In this document: positions 11,351 through 20,794 of the stretch, piece by piece
Layout of the letters: each line of letters begins with the position of its first letter
Position numbering within the stretch: the first letter of the stretch is position 1
Assembly (NCBI GenBank): GCA_950097015.1
Contig: CATNEN010000011.1
Location: forward strand, 3,934,501 to 3,998,500
Direction: 5' to 3'
Length of the DNA: 64,000 nt
Source of the DNA: Macrostomum hystrix
Lineage: Eukaryota; Platyhelminthes; Macrostomidae
Translations under genes and position numbers: made by a program
Notes under the pieces: generated by a model
Databases searched by the model: none
Told to the model about the DNA's origin: nothing
Seen by the model: only the letters and a program-made list of their open reading frames with translations

Positions 11351-14300
11351 CTATAATCTAAGAAGTGCCAAGATCGATACAGATACATTGATAATTATAA
11401 TGTTGTCGACAGTGCGCGGCCTAATCTTCGGGAACTGAAACCAAAAGTCGCGACTAAAATGTTTGACATACCACGCAGTTAAAGCAGCGGTCTTCGGTAG
11501 ATGTCGTGGAAAATTTTCAAGTTGCATGGAGGCTACTATAACAGCCTCGATTTCGTCGACGTCACCATCAGATACAGGCTTTTCCAAGCGAGGCGCAACG
11601 CATTGGAAAATGTCCCAGGAGGCAGGCAGAGTCCCGTTAGTGAAGAGTAGATTTGTGATGTAGCTCACACAAACCAGCGTCGTTAGAGATGATAGCATGC
11701 ACAAAGTCATCACTGGAAATCTCTGATACGAGCCTCTGCTAGACTGCTCGACGTAGGCTGGATAGCGAATAAGTGCGGGCAGCCCAATCACAGACTCACC
11801 TGCCGTTAGGCGAAGGGCCATGCTCACAATGTAGCCAGCGAGGCTGCCATAGCTGTTGGACCATTCAATGTAGATGACAGCGAACAACTGGGGAAACAGG
11901 ACAGTATAGGCCAAGTCGAATGATAATTTCCACAGGCCTACAATTGAGGTAACCTTGATTGCAAGAATGCACGCCAGTACAGCCACGACGACAATGGCCA
12001 GACGCATGGACCAGATGACTTGACGATCTGTAGCTGACCGGCAGAAAATCGGCTTATAGACGTTGTGAGCAAACAACGAGCCGGCAGCTAGAAGGGAGCT
12101 GTTAACTGCCGACAAGACAGCGGTAGTAATGACGCCGATACCAATGAAGGTGATTGCAGGCGGGCATATGTGACGGAGAACGAGTGGCAGTATTAACCGT
12201 GCGTCCTTATCGTTGATCGGTCCTCGTTTCGTCTCGTTGTAGAGAGTAGTTTTTTGCCAATCTGGTAAAGTGAATTGGTATGCTACTGGTATGCTTTCAT
12301 CCTCGAGATTGGTTTTGGTCAACAACTAATCTTGACTTTCAGTTAAGAATAGCTTGATTATTAGATGCAGTTTGACTTAACGATAATCGTAGAAGAGCAT
12401 ATAAATCGTAAATTAAGACGATTCGTTTAAGCGATTTGGGAAACACTCCACTATTAACTCACCAGCTGAGACGGCCACAGCGCCAATGAGAACGGACGGC
12501 ACAGCCATAAGGATGCAGCATAACGCTGCAAACAACGACAAAAGCTTCGCATTTCTGGCCGATTCGGAAGAGAGGACTCGCTGAAAGTATGCCTGCCAGG
12601 GAATGCCACCCAGGATGAAAATAAAGATACTCTCGATGTACACAACCGCGTCTGAGACTTTGACCTCGCCTAGCCAGCCTCCGATCTGCTGGACGCCGTA
12701 GGGACCCTCGGGCAATGTGCGAGTGAGCGCGGTAGATGTGATGGGCTTCAACAACGGATTCGCCGCTGCGAAAATCGTTATGAGCCACTGGACAGAAATG
12801 TTTGAGTTAGTTCTAAATGACACTTTTTGTGATGGCTTAAAAGCTTTAGAGTCTATTTTCAAGTTTTATCCGTGTTACTTTTTTCGTGCTTAGGTTACTT
12901 ACCAGTCCAAAGATCATCCAGAAGAGCTGCACAGAATCTGTGTAAAACACAGATTTGAGGCCGCCTAGGATTGTGTGGCTTAGCGTTAGAGCAGTAGACA
13001 GAATTATGGAGTTTGTGCTGCTTAATTTAGTTGTGACGGTCAACGTAGCTCCTGTGAGGAATTCGGCATTAGAAATAAAAACACAATTCATTGATAATTC
13101 ACCCCTGCAAAGTACTATAAGCCACCTAAGCCATCACTCGCTCACCAAATGAAGACAGAATGGAGGCCGACCACAGCAGGTCGCCTAGATATGCAGGTAC
13201 AAACAACAGGCCGCAAATAATTGGCCCATACTTGCGCTGGAACGGGTCCAGCATTGTTACGTAGCGCTGTGCACGCATCTTCTCAGCGAAAAACAGGCCG
13301 CCTATGGAGATGAGGTTTGTTTTGGAATTTTCGTAATTTGTGCATAATTAGCCGCGTGATGTTCAATCTTGATATAAAAAGAAAAATACTGTTAAATAAG
13401 ACAGGCACGAGGATAATAAAAATAGTAAATTTGACGTTGTAGTGAAGGGGGTTCGATATTGGGGAGTGGGGGTGGCGCGATAGCCGCGGCTGTGCTGCCG
13501 GCTGCACAGCCGGCTCAACCGGGTATGGACATAGACACTTGAATAAGTCTTGCGGCACACAAAAGAGGCTAAAAAAACTGACGGGTTGGCCTCTTCAGAG
13601 ATGATTGTGATGGAAGTGGCAGCTGCCACTGCTCGCGCAACATTCTGAATGCAGCTGGGCTCTTGTGATGCAACTGAAATGATTCGGAAATATCTTTTTT
13701 TCGACCATCGCATTCCGCGCAAATCCACTGACTGCTGCTTTGAAGCATTCAGATCATTACTGCGCTTTTAAGCTTCTTCGATTTGGCTTTGGCCATCTGG
13801 CACTAGAGACCGATCATGGTCGCTGACTCGCAGACCTTTTGATCGAATCTCATCGAGGCCCCTTGAATTCAGCTCCAAAAAAGTAGTTTCCCTTGCAACA
13901 AAAAATAACGGCTAGTTACCTTTCTACTAACTGAAAATAGGAAGGAAATTTTACAACTGCACAAAGTTTGAGTGAACTATATCTACTCGTAGTTATATTC
14001 TAGAACCTGTGGGTAACGGCTGATTCATAAGTATTCATAAGTGCCTGATTTAAACCAAGGCTCCGACATTTCCGAATCATTTCAGCTGCATCACAAGGCA
14101 TTTATGAGATGGTTTTTGACCCTTACATCATGAGTACATCAGATTTCAGAAAATAAAGTGCAAACCTACCAGCAACTAGTCCCAGAATATTGCAGAGCAT
14201 AACATGAGCCCACAGAAGGCCTTGATCCGATTTGAAGACAATTGCTGATGCGCCGCAAAAGAATTCTCCCCCAATCCAGGTTGCTGCAGGTTTTTGAAAT

Positions 14301-14596
14301 ATTAATTGAGCAATATGGCTTTGTTTGTACAATTATGCGACTTCTACACATTAGCTTTGTTAAACGGACCTACCAGCCAGGGTAAAAATGCTTGTAAATA
14401 ATCGAAAATCTCTTTTGCCGACAATCATTCTTTTTAAACTATTGTGCTTTTCAAACCAAGTGCTTGTCCAGAGACCGAGCGTCAGAATCAGTACGTAGAA
14501 CAGCACAAACGAGGTAATGTTGGAAAATTCGACGCTGCTTTCTAGCTGCTGTGATCCTACCATCTGTAAAATGTCGAATGCGACAACGAAATTCAT
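11351..14596 (-). CDS. Choline-transporter-like SLC5 protein, copy B, diverged
   Basis: Six exons on the minus strand: 14596-14374, 14283-14170, 13301-13146, 13051-12903, 12787-12463, 12261-11351, giving about 625 aa. All five intron positions and phases (1,1,1,0,1) match copy A, and exons 2-4 have identical lengths (114, 156, 149 nt), so the two are duplicates. SLC5 blocks remain: [73 protein letters not shown]. Normally fixed positions have changed: MVADRSIG became [19 protein letters not shown] became [10 protein letters not shown], and the Na+-site helix [10 protein letters not shown] became [10 protein letters not shown] (Asp to Asn). The C-tail differs and ends in a hydrophobic [14 protein letters not shown] stretch. 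There is no frameshift or stop. Substrate or coupling has probably changed. The start is the first in-frame Met; a second lies 11 codons later. Confidence 0.9.
13480..13530 (-). mobile_element. SINE-1 tail relic, in intron 2 of transporter B
   Basis: GATAGCCGCGGCTGTGCTGC and CGGCTGCACAGCCGG resemble the tail of the SINE-1 family (for example 56190-56215). Too short to delimit; orientation is uncertain because the motif is partly palindromic. Confidence 0.3.
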
Positions 14597-14635
14597 TAGT
14601 CAAAAACTGTGGCTGTAGCAGAAACCGTTGAAATG

Positions 14636-16712
14636 GCAAAAGGGTGTCCTACGGTCTACCAAATTGCAATAGGGTGTCCTACGGTCAACCAAATGGCAAT
14701 AGTGTGTCCTACAGTCAACCAAATGGCTATAGGGTGTCCTACGGTCTACCAAATTGCAATAGGGTGTCCTACAGTCAACCAAATGGCAAAAGGGTGTCCT
14801 ACGGTCTACCAAATGGCAATAGGGTGTCCTACGGTCAACCAAATGGCAATAGTGTGTCCTACAGTCAACCAAATGGCTATAGGGTGTCCTACGGTCTACC
14901 AAATTGCAATAGGGTGTCCTACAGTCAACCAAATGGCAAAAGGGTGTCCTACGGTCAACCAAAATGGCAATAGTGTGTCCTACAGTCAACCAAATGGCTA
15001 TAGGGTGTCCTACGGTCTACCAAATTGCAATAGGGTGTCCTACGGTCTACCAAATGGCAAAAGGGTGTCCTACGGTCTACCAAATTGCAATAGGGTGTCC
15101 TACGGTCTACCAAATGGCAAAAGGGTGTCCTACGGTCTACCAAATGGCAATAGTGTGTCCTACAGTCAACCAAATGGCAATAGGGTGTCCTACGGTCTAC
15201 CAAATTACAATAGGGTGTCCTACGGTCTACCAAATGGCAAAAGGGTGTCCTACGGTCTACCAAATGGCAATAGTGTGTCCTACAGTCAACCAAATGGCAA
15301 TAGGGTGTCCTACGGTCTACCAAATTGCAATAGGGTGTCCTACGGTCAACCTAATGGCTATAGGGTGTCCTACGGTCTACCAAATGGCAAAAGGGTGTCC
15401 TACGGTCTACCAAATGGCAATAGTGTGTCCTACAGTCAACCAAATGGCAATAGGGTGTCCTACGGTCTACCAAATTGCAATAGGGTGTCCTACGGTCAAC
15501 CAAATGGCAATAGGGTGTCCGACAGTCAACCAAATGGCAAAAGGGTGTCCTACGGTCTACCAAATTGCAATAGGGTGTCCTACGGTCTACCAAATGGCAA
15601 TAGTGTGTCCTACAGTCAACCAAATGGCAATCGGGTGTCCTACGGTCAACCTAATGGCTATAGGGTGTCCTACGGTCAACCAAATGGCCATAGGGTGTCC
15701 TATAAACGGTCAACCAAATGGCCATAGGGTGTCCTACAGTCAACCAAATGGCCATAGGGTGTCCTATAAACGGTCAACCAAATGGCTATAGGGTGTCCTA
15801 CAGTATACCAAATTACAATAGTGTGTCCTACAGTCAACCAAATGGCTATAGGGTGTCCTACTGTCAACCAAATGGCAAAAGGGTGTCCTACGGTCAACCA
15901 AATGGCAATAGTGTGTCCTACAGTCAACCAAATGGCAATAGGGTGTCCTACGGTCTACCAAATGGCAATAGGGTGTCCTACAGTCAACCAAATGGCAATA
16001 GGGTGTCCTACGGTCTACATAAATTGCAATAGGGTGTCCTACGGTCAACCTAATGGCTATAGGGTGTCCTACAGTCAACCAAATGGCAATAGGGTGTCCT
16101 ACGGTCTACCAAATGGCAATAGGGTGTCCTACAGTCAACCAAATGGCAATAGGGTGTCCTACAGTCAACCTAATGGCAATAGTGTGTCCTACAGTCAACC
16201 AAATGGCAATAGGGTGTCCTACGGTCTACCAAATGGCAATAGGGTGTCCTACAGTCAACCAAATGGCAATAGGGTGTCCTACAGTCAACCTAATGGCAAT
16301 AGTGTGTCCTACGGTCAACCGAATGGCAATAGTGTGTCCTACAGTCAACCAAATGGCAATAGGGTGTCCTACGGTCTACCAAATTGCTATTGGGTGTCCT
16401 ACAGTCAACCTAATGGCAATAGTGTGTCCTACAGTCAACCAAATGGCAATAGGGTGTCCTACAGTCAACCTAATGGCAATAGTGTGTCCTACAGTCAACC
16501 AAATGGCAATAGGGTGTCCTACGGTCTACCAAATTGCTATTGGGTGTCCTACGGTCAACCAAATGGTCATAGGGTGTCCTATAAACGGTCAACCAAATGG
16601 CAATAGTGTGTCCTACAGTCAACCAAATGGCAATAGTGTGTCCTACGGTCAACCGAATGGCAATAGGGTGTCCTACAGTCAACCAAATGGCTATAGTGTG
16701 TCCTACAGTCAA
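14636..16712. repeat. Minisatellite, 30-bp unit, stop-free on both strands (array D)
   Basis: About 69 copies of a 30-bp unit starting AGGGTGTCCTACGGTCTACC and ending AAATGGCAAT. Two sub-types (CGGTCTACC with G at AGGGTG; CAGTCAACC with T at AGTGTG) alternate irregularly. A variant containing CCTATAAACGGTCAACC occurs three times (near 15700, 15770 and 16580). Because 30 is divisible by three and the unit has no stop in several frames, long open frames of decapeptide repeats run through both strands. They have no initiation context or domain and are not called as genes. The array begins about 40 bp upstream of the first ATG of transporter B. Confidence 0.95.
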
Positions 16713-17076
16713 CTTAATGGCTGGAGTGTCTTCTAGTCAGCCTAATGACTCTGGTGTTTTTTAGTCATCCAAATGGCTGGGGTGTCTTCTAGTCATCCAA
16801 ATGGCTGGGGTGTCTTTCAGTCAGTTGTATTACGTGTCCTTCTTACCTTTTCTGATAAAGCTGCGAGTATTCTGTCAATGAAGTAAGCGAAGTACTTGAT
16901 CTTTTTGATCTTACAAAAAACTAATAAAGCTTTGTTTATAAAGTGAGGACTCTTTTAAAAAAACATGCAGTGCAGTCGATCGGCTTTGCCATCTCTAAGC
17001 TTTGCCATAGACATGAGCCTTACCGCTAAGCAAACGAAACTTGCAAGACAAAATAGAGTAACACTTTGTAGGGTTC
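16713..17076. other. Decayed edge of array D and unique sequence
   Basis: Degenerate units (AATGGCTGGGGTGTCTTCTAGTCA) run to about 16830, followed by unique AT-rich sequence without a gene. Confidence 0.55.
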
Positions 17077-17107
17077 CTGCTTGATTTTGCGGGCAAAACT
17101 GCTTAAG

Positions 17108-17934
17108 CAAGGACTTCTATATAATAGCATCTGGACTGGAAACGAGAAATAAATTTCACAATTATTTTACCACATAAGGCCAATGTTTAGCCGAGCACAG
17201 CGGCTCTCCAGAGAAACATATCTACTTAAGCCGTCACACATCTCAAGGCGCCTACATTCCAGGCATGCACATTGAATTTGGTGGAAATCCTATGTTGTGG
17301 AGAGAAATGGAGTCCACTTTTTTCGGAGAAGCATTTCCAATTGATTTCAATGGCGTTTCAAATTGGCATTCCATCGGTCCCCAGCTGTTCACCATAGACA
17401 CTTGTTCCAGAACTGCCACGACTTATGGCCACGTAGTGGCACTAATTTGAATTGGATCAGATTTCCTAGTTGTTTCATTTCATACTCAACGCAGTTTCCT
17501 CAGTTTTCTTTGCCAAGGATTTCTGCGCCATAAAAGCATATCCTTCACTATGGTGAACAAGTGTTCCGCATTCGGTTGCAAGAGCGGCTTCGCTAATAGT
17601 TCAACGCCAGGTACTGTGACATTTCATTGCTATCCACTCAACAACCCGAGTATATTGAAAAAATGGAATAAAGCAAATCCGAGGAAGCCCACGAAGTATT
17701 CTCGTATCTGCTCGCTTCATTTCACCACTGAGGACTTCGTCGAAACAACTCGAGATAGCAATAGCACTCGCAGAGAGAAGAAAGGCCAGCTGACCAATCG
17801 TTATCTGAGGCAAGATGCGGTGCCAACTATCTTTCTTAATGCACCTGCATACCTTTCTTCTGTCCGGCAAGCAGCTCGGAGCACATGCTCTTATAATAGC
17901 ATCATGCTCTGATGCTATTATATAGAAGTCCTTG
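17108..17934 (+). mobile_element. THAP-encoding DNA element, 827 bp, nested insertion (P-like)
   Basis: A perfect 24-bp TIR begins CAAGGACTTCTATATAATAG (17108-17131) and is inverted at 17911-17934. The element is flanked on both sides by the 8-bp duplication TGCTTAAG (17100-17107 and 17935-17942). An 8-bp duplication together with a THAP domain fits the P-element superfamily; hAT elements also make 8-bp duplications but use other zinc fingers. At 827 bp it is far shorter than an autonomous P element and encodes only the DNA-binding domain, so it is non-autonomous. Confidence 0.8.
17550..17912 (+). CDS. THAP-domain protein, DNA-binding part of a transposase
   Basis: A 120-residue frame starting MVNKCSAFGCKSG. 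The THAP zinc-finger signature C2CH is visible: Cys5 and Cys10, the later CSLH pair (RICSLHF near residues 53-57), an invariant-type Trp (KKWNKA), and the family-closing AVPTIF near residue 90. The frame stops at TGA 17910-17912, overlapping the right TIR by two bases. No catalytic RNase H-like core follows. It may act as a repressor of related transposons, as truncated P proteins can, or be a fossil. Intact coding over its whole length suggests recent insertion. Confidence 0.75.
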   Translation: MVNKCSAFGCKSGFANSSTPGTVTFHCYPLNNPSILKKWNKANPRKPTKYSRICSLHFTTEDFVETTRDSNSTRREKKGQLTNRYLRQDAVPTIFLNAPAYLSSVRQAARSTCSYNSIML

Positions 17935-17942
17935 TGCTTAAG

Positions 17943-19085
17943 AAGCGGCCCATCCTCTGCCCGCTGTCGGGCTGGGCCATAGACGAGAGAAAGCGAGCGT
18001 GGGTTGCTGGCGTGATGAAATCGACTTTATATGCCAACTACGTGGCCGTGGGCGAATGTTCAATCAGTACACTGGCTTGCCTATGCCTGATATCGGATTC
18101 AGCAAGGCGCTCGACAACGGCCTGTTGGATGCTCTAGTAAACAATCTTTCTGCTGAATCGAGCAGCGACAATCAACTCCGGGAGCTAACAAGTGATGAAG
18201 TGAGTTAGGATGTGGAGAATGCCTCACCCGTCGTCTCTACCGACGTTGCACCGAGAATCTTGCTGAATCAATTGACACCATGCCGCCAAGGTATCTCGTT
18301 GAGTACATGCGTCTCTAGTTTTCATCCCTGAAAAGGGCAGATGGAGAAGTTTATAGCGTGAGCACGATTGCTGGCTCCCACGCTAGCCTTCATCGTCACT
18401 TCAAAGAGGTTAGGGATTTAGAAGTGATTGGAAATATTGCCTTTTTAGAAGTTTGACAAAACCTAAAAAGCTGCTCTGGCTGCATCCGTGAAGCTGGACA
18501 GACGTATGGCTGAGCAGAATGCTTACCAAGCCATCACGGATGAAGATATGTTGAAGCTCCAAGTGTATTTCGATCGAACTACACCAGTAAAACTACAGGA
18601 GGAGGTTTTCTACAATATGTGTACGCATTTTGGACAACCAACGCTGCTAACCCACGTATAGGAAAGCAGATTAAGATGTACGCCACTAATAACCCATTAA
18701 CTCGTCCTGTTGCTGCCGTGCGCAAGTATATTAGCTTGTTGCCCCCCTAGTGTGAGTGATTTGTTTCCAAGACCTATGCTAAAGTTCTCCTTGGTACAAT
18801 GGTACAGTGCAACGCAAGTGCTCGGTAAAAACACCTGAACGACATGATGGCTCGGATTTCTACAAGAGCGAATCTATCACGGACCAACAAAAATCATTGT
18901 ATCCGTGTAGCTTGTCACGACACTAGCAAACAAGGGCATTTCTGTTAATGAAATTCAATGTGTTACCGGTCACAAGAGGCCAAAGTCGGTTCAGAGGTAC
19001 AGAAAGCGGATCTCGCTAGGAAGAAGCGTCAATTGTCCAATGTTTTGACAATTGATTCCTCACCGCCTGGTCCAATCGTTAAATG
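17943..19085 (+). pseudogene. Crypton-type tyrosine recombinase (DUF3504-like), decayed
   Basis: Pieces in shifting frames read in family order. 18351-18470: VYSVSTIAGSHASLHRHFKE, the N-terminal helical domain. 18470-18640: KAALAASVKLDRRMAEQNAY, then AITDEDMLKL and LQEEVFYNMCTHFG. 18830-18910: LNDMMARISTRANLSRTNKN followed by HCIRV. 18915-19010: VTTLANKGISVNEI, then VTGHKRPKSVQRYRKR. The last parts match the C-terminal catalytic box of Crypton and animal DUF3504 recombinases, with the catalytic Arg (HCIRV), His (GHK) and Tyr (QRY) still recognisable. Stops near 18316 and 18465 and at least three frameshifts break it. The frame at 17999-18208 may be the remains of its N-terminus. Confidence 0.7.
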
Positions 19086-19505
19086 AGTCACGAGCGACGT
19101 CCCACTTCAATCTCCTGGTTTTAGCCTGATGGTGGCAACCTAAAAGTATCTGCTGTTAGTAAGTAAGTAAAAGTAAGTAAAAGTAACTGCGAACAAAGGG
19201 AATTTAATGAAGTTTTGCCGACTGCAGTGCTAGAGAAAAATGGATGCCGTGTTCTATTTTTCCTATAAGTGAGTACCTCTACACAATGTACTGTAAAGAC
19301 GGCGTGAATTGCACCACAAGCCTATATTAAATCGTTACTGTTGTCCTCTTTGTAATTTTGCACTTTTAAAGTTTTAAATACAATCATTTTTGCTCACTAC
19401 ATTGCGACGTAGATTTCATTTCGTTTTCTCTCGTCTATGGCCCAGCCCGACAGCGGGCAGAGGATGGGCCGTTTCTTAAGCAGTCTTGCCCGCAAAATCA
19501 AGCAG

Positions 19506-19940
19506 AAATTATATACTCGTATTACTGTATACAGTGCGCGTTACAGATGACTCTGAGATGAGCCTCTTGTACGAGATTTGGTCACGATACTCTTGTGAGC
19601 TTGAGGGTCACTGGCAGAGACCCTCCAAGTGCCTTCAGGTACAGATTTGGTGAAATTTTCTCATTGGAAAATGTCGTTGTGACGAAGATAAACGGACAAA
19701 AAATTAACTACATCTTAAGCTGATTATATCTTCTACCAAAATTTCACAGAGGTCCGTCCAGTTGTCCTAAATTTTTAATCACTCTCAACTTGCCGCAGTA
19801 CACTCAACTATCGTCGGCAGTTAAAGATGTAAACTGCACCGCTCTTCATGCATTATTAATAAAGTATCTAAAAGGGCTTTAAATGAGCTAAACATGATCG
19901 GAATAATCTGCTCAGGAGGAACACTGCCGCGGTGGATAGA
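19506..19940. other. No gene seen
   Basis: Unique sequence between the nested transposon and a small frame; nothing recognised. Confidence 0.45.
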
Positions 19941-20189
19941 ATGCCAGAGACTTCAGCTAGCATGATGACGGAGTTTCAGAGACGCCAGCTGGCCTACATT
20001 CAAGGCACCGGCGATCAACCGTCTCCAGTGGAGGAAGAGCCGCCGCTTGCAGCTCAGCACGACTGTACGCCCTCCGACGGAAGAAGGAGACAGGCCAATG
20101 AGACAGAAATTGAAGAAAAATGTGAGGCTGTATTGGCATTCTGTAACTCTGTAGTGGCTTTGATGAAACTGTACGACAGAGAGTTGTAG
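19941..20189 (+). CDS. Small open frame, 82 aa, unknown
   Basis: ATG at 19941 (GAATGCC context) opens an 82-residue frame with coding-like codon use. It is charged and Pro/Glu-rich in the middle (SPVEEEPP), followed by a helical stretch EIEEKCEAVLAFCNSVVALM. The stop lies at the junction with a SINE-1 copy, so the original C-terminus may have been cut by that insertion. No family recognised; it could be a terminal exon of an unseen gene or chance. Confidence 0.3.
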   Translation: MPETSASMMTEFQRRQLAYIQGTGDQPSPVEEEPPLAAQHDCTPSDGRRRQANETEIEEKCEAVLAFCNSVVALMKLYDREL

Positions 20190-20440
20190 CTCGTAGCATA
20201 GTGGTTAGAGCGCCGGACTCACGACTTGAAGGTTGGGGGTTCGTATCTCGGCTCCACTTGAACAATTGGTGCCCTTAAAGCAATTTTGGGTTGCTTCTGT
20301 TCACTTGGCTGTTAAATGGAGACTTAAAGGTGGGGGTACGTTCCCCTGTCCATGGACTGAACAGATGCGCGGTGCAAGAGCTGCGGCTGCAATTGGGGCA
20401 GGTGTAATAAACTATTGTTATCATTATTTTTATAATGACG
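20186..20440 (+). mobile_element. SINE-1 copy (tRNA-derived)
   Basis: tRNA-like head with A box (TAGCATAGTGGTTAGAGCG), CGGACTCACGACTTGAAGGT and B-box region GGGGGTTCGTATCTCGG. The body ends with TCCATGGACTGAACAG and AATTGGGGCAGGTGTAATAA. Moderately diverged from the best copy at 55951. Confidence 0.85.
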
Positions 20441-20794
20441 TGTAATTCACGCTTGAATATAATAAGATAGTAAATACGATATTAGATAGATACGATTCAA
20501 ATTACCATAGAAACGGCGCTTTTGCAGAACAGTGAGCGTCAGTAAAACATGTTGCAAACTAATTTGTACGCTTCGTGGGTATCGTCTATCAGGATGTTTT
20601 CTTGTTCGACCTGACATCACAGCCAGGTAACTTATAGAAATTTAGCATCAAAGTGTTCACAAAGTGTCAGTGAGTGGCCTTATCTGGCTTTTGGTCGACA
20701 TTCACCAATGATGCGTCAGTTTTAAGAAAAGAATTGGCCAAAAAATATTCCATCCAATTTCGCAGCCCGAAACACCTGCAAGGTACTACTGAGC
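20441..20794. other. Upstream flank of the membrane-protein gene; nothing recognised
   Basis: AT-rich unique sequence. An in-frame stop at 20723 limits any upstream extension of the gene starting at 20795. Confidence 0.45.

Larger units (their letters stand above)
17077..19505. mobile_element. Outer DNA element with ~80-bp terminal inverted repeats and Crypton-like recombinase
   Basis: The left end CTGCTTGATTTTGCGGGCAA (17077) is inverted at the right end (TTGCCCGCAAAATCAAGCAG, 19486-19505). The left inverted repeat is interrupted at TGCTTAAG by the THAP element and resumes at 17943 (AAGCGGCCCATCCTCTGCCC ... GGGCCATAGACGAGAG to about 17995). That part is the inverse of 19428-19480. Without the insertion the TIR is about 80 bp with only a few mismatches and the element about 1.6 kb. 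No clear target duplication was found outside the ends. Inside is a decayed tyrosine-recombinase gene (separate entry). Confidence 0.75.

Noticed and set aside
14609-16736. Long open frames (up to 372 codons) on both strands of the 30-bp array
   Set aside because: The period is a multiple of three and stop-free, so open frames are automatic; there is no domain, start context or codon bias.
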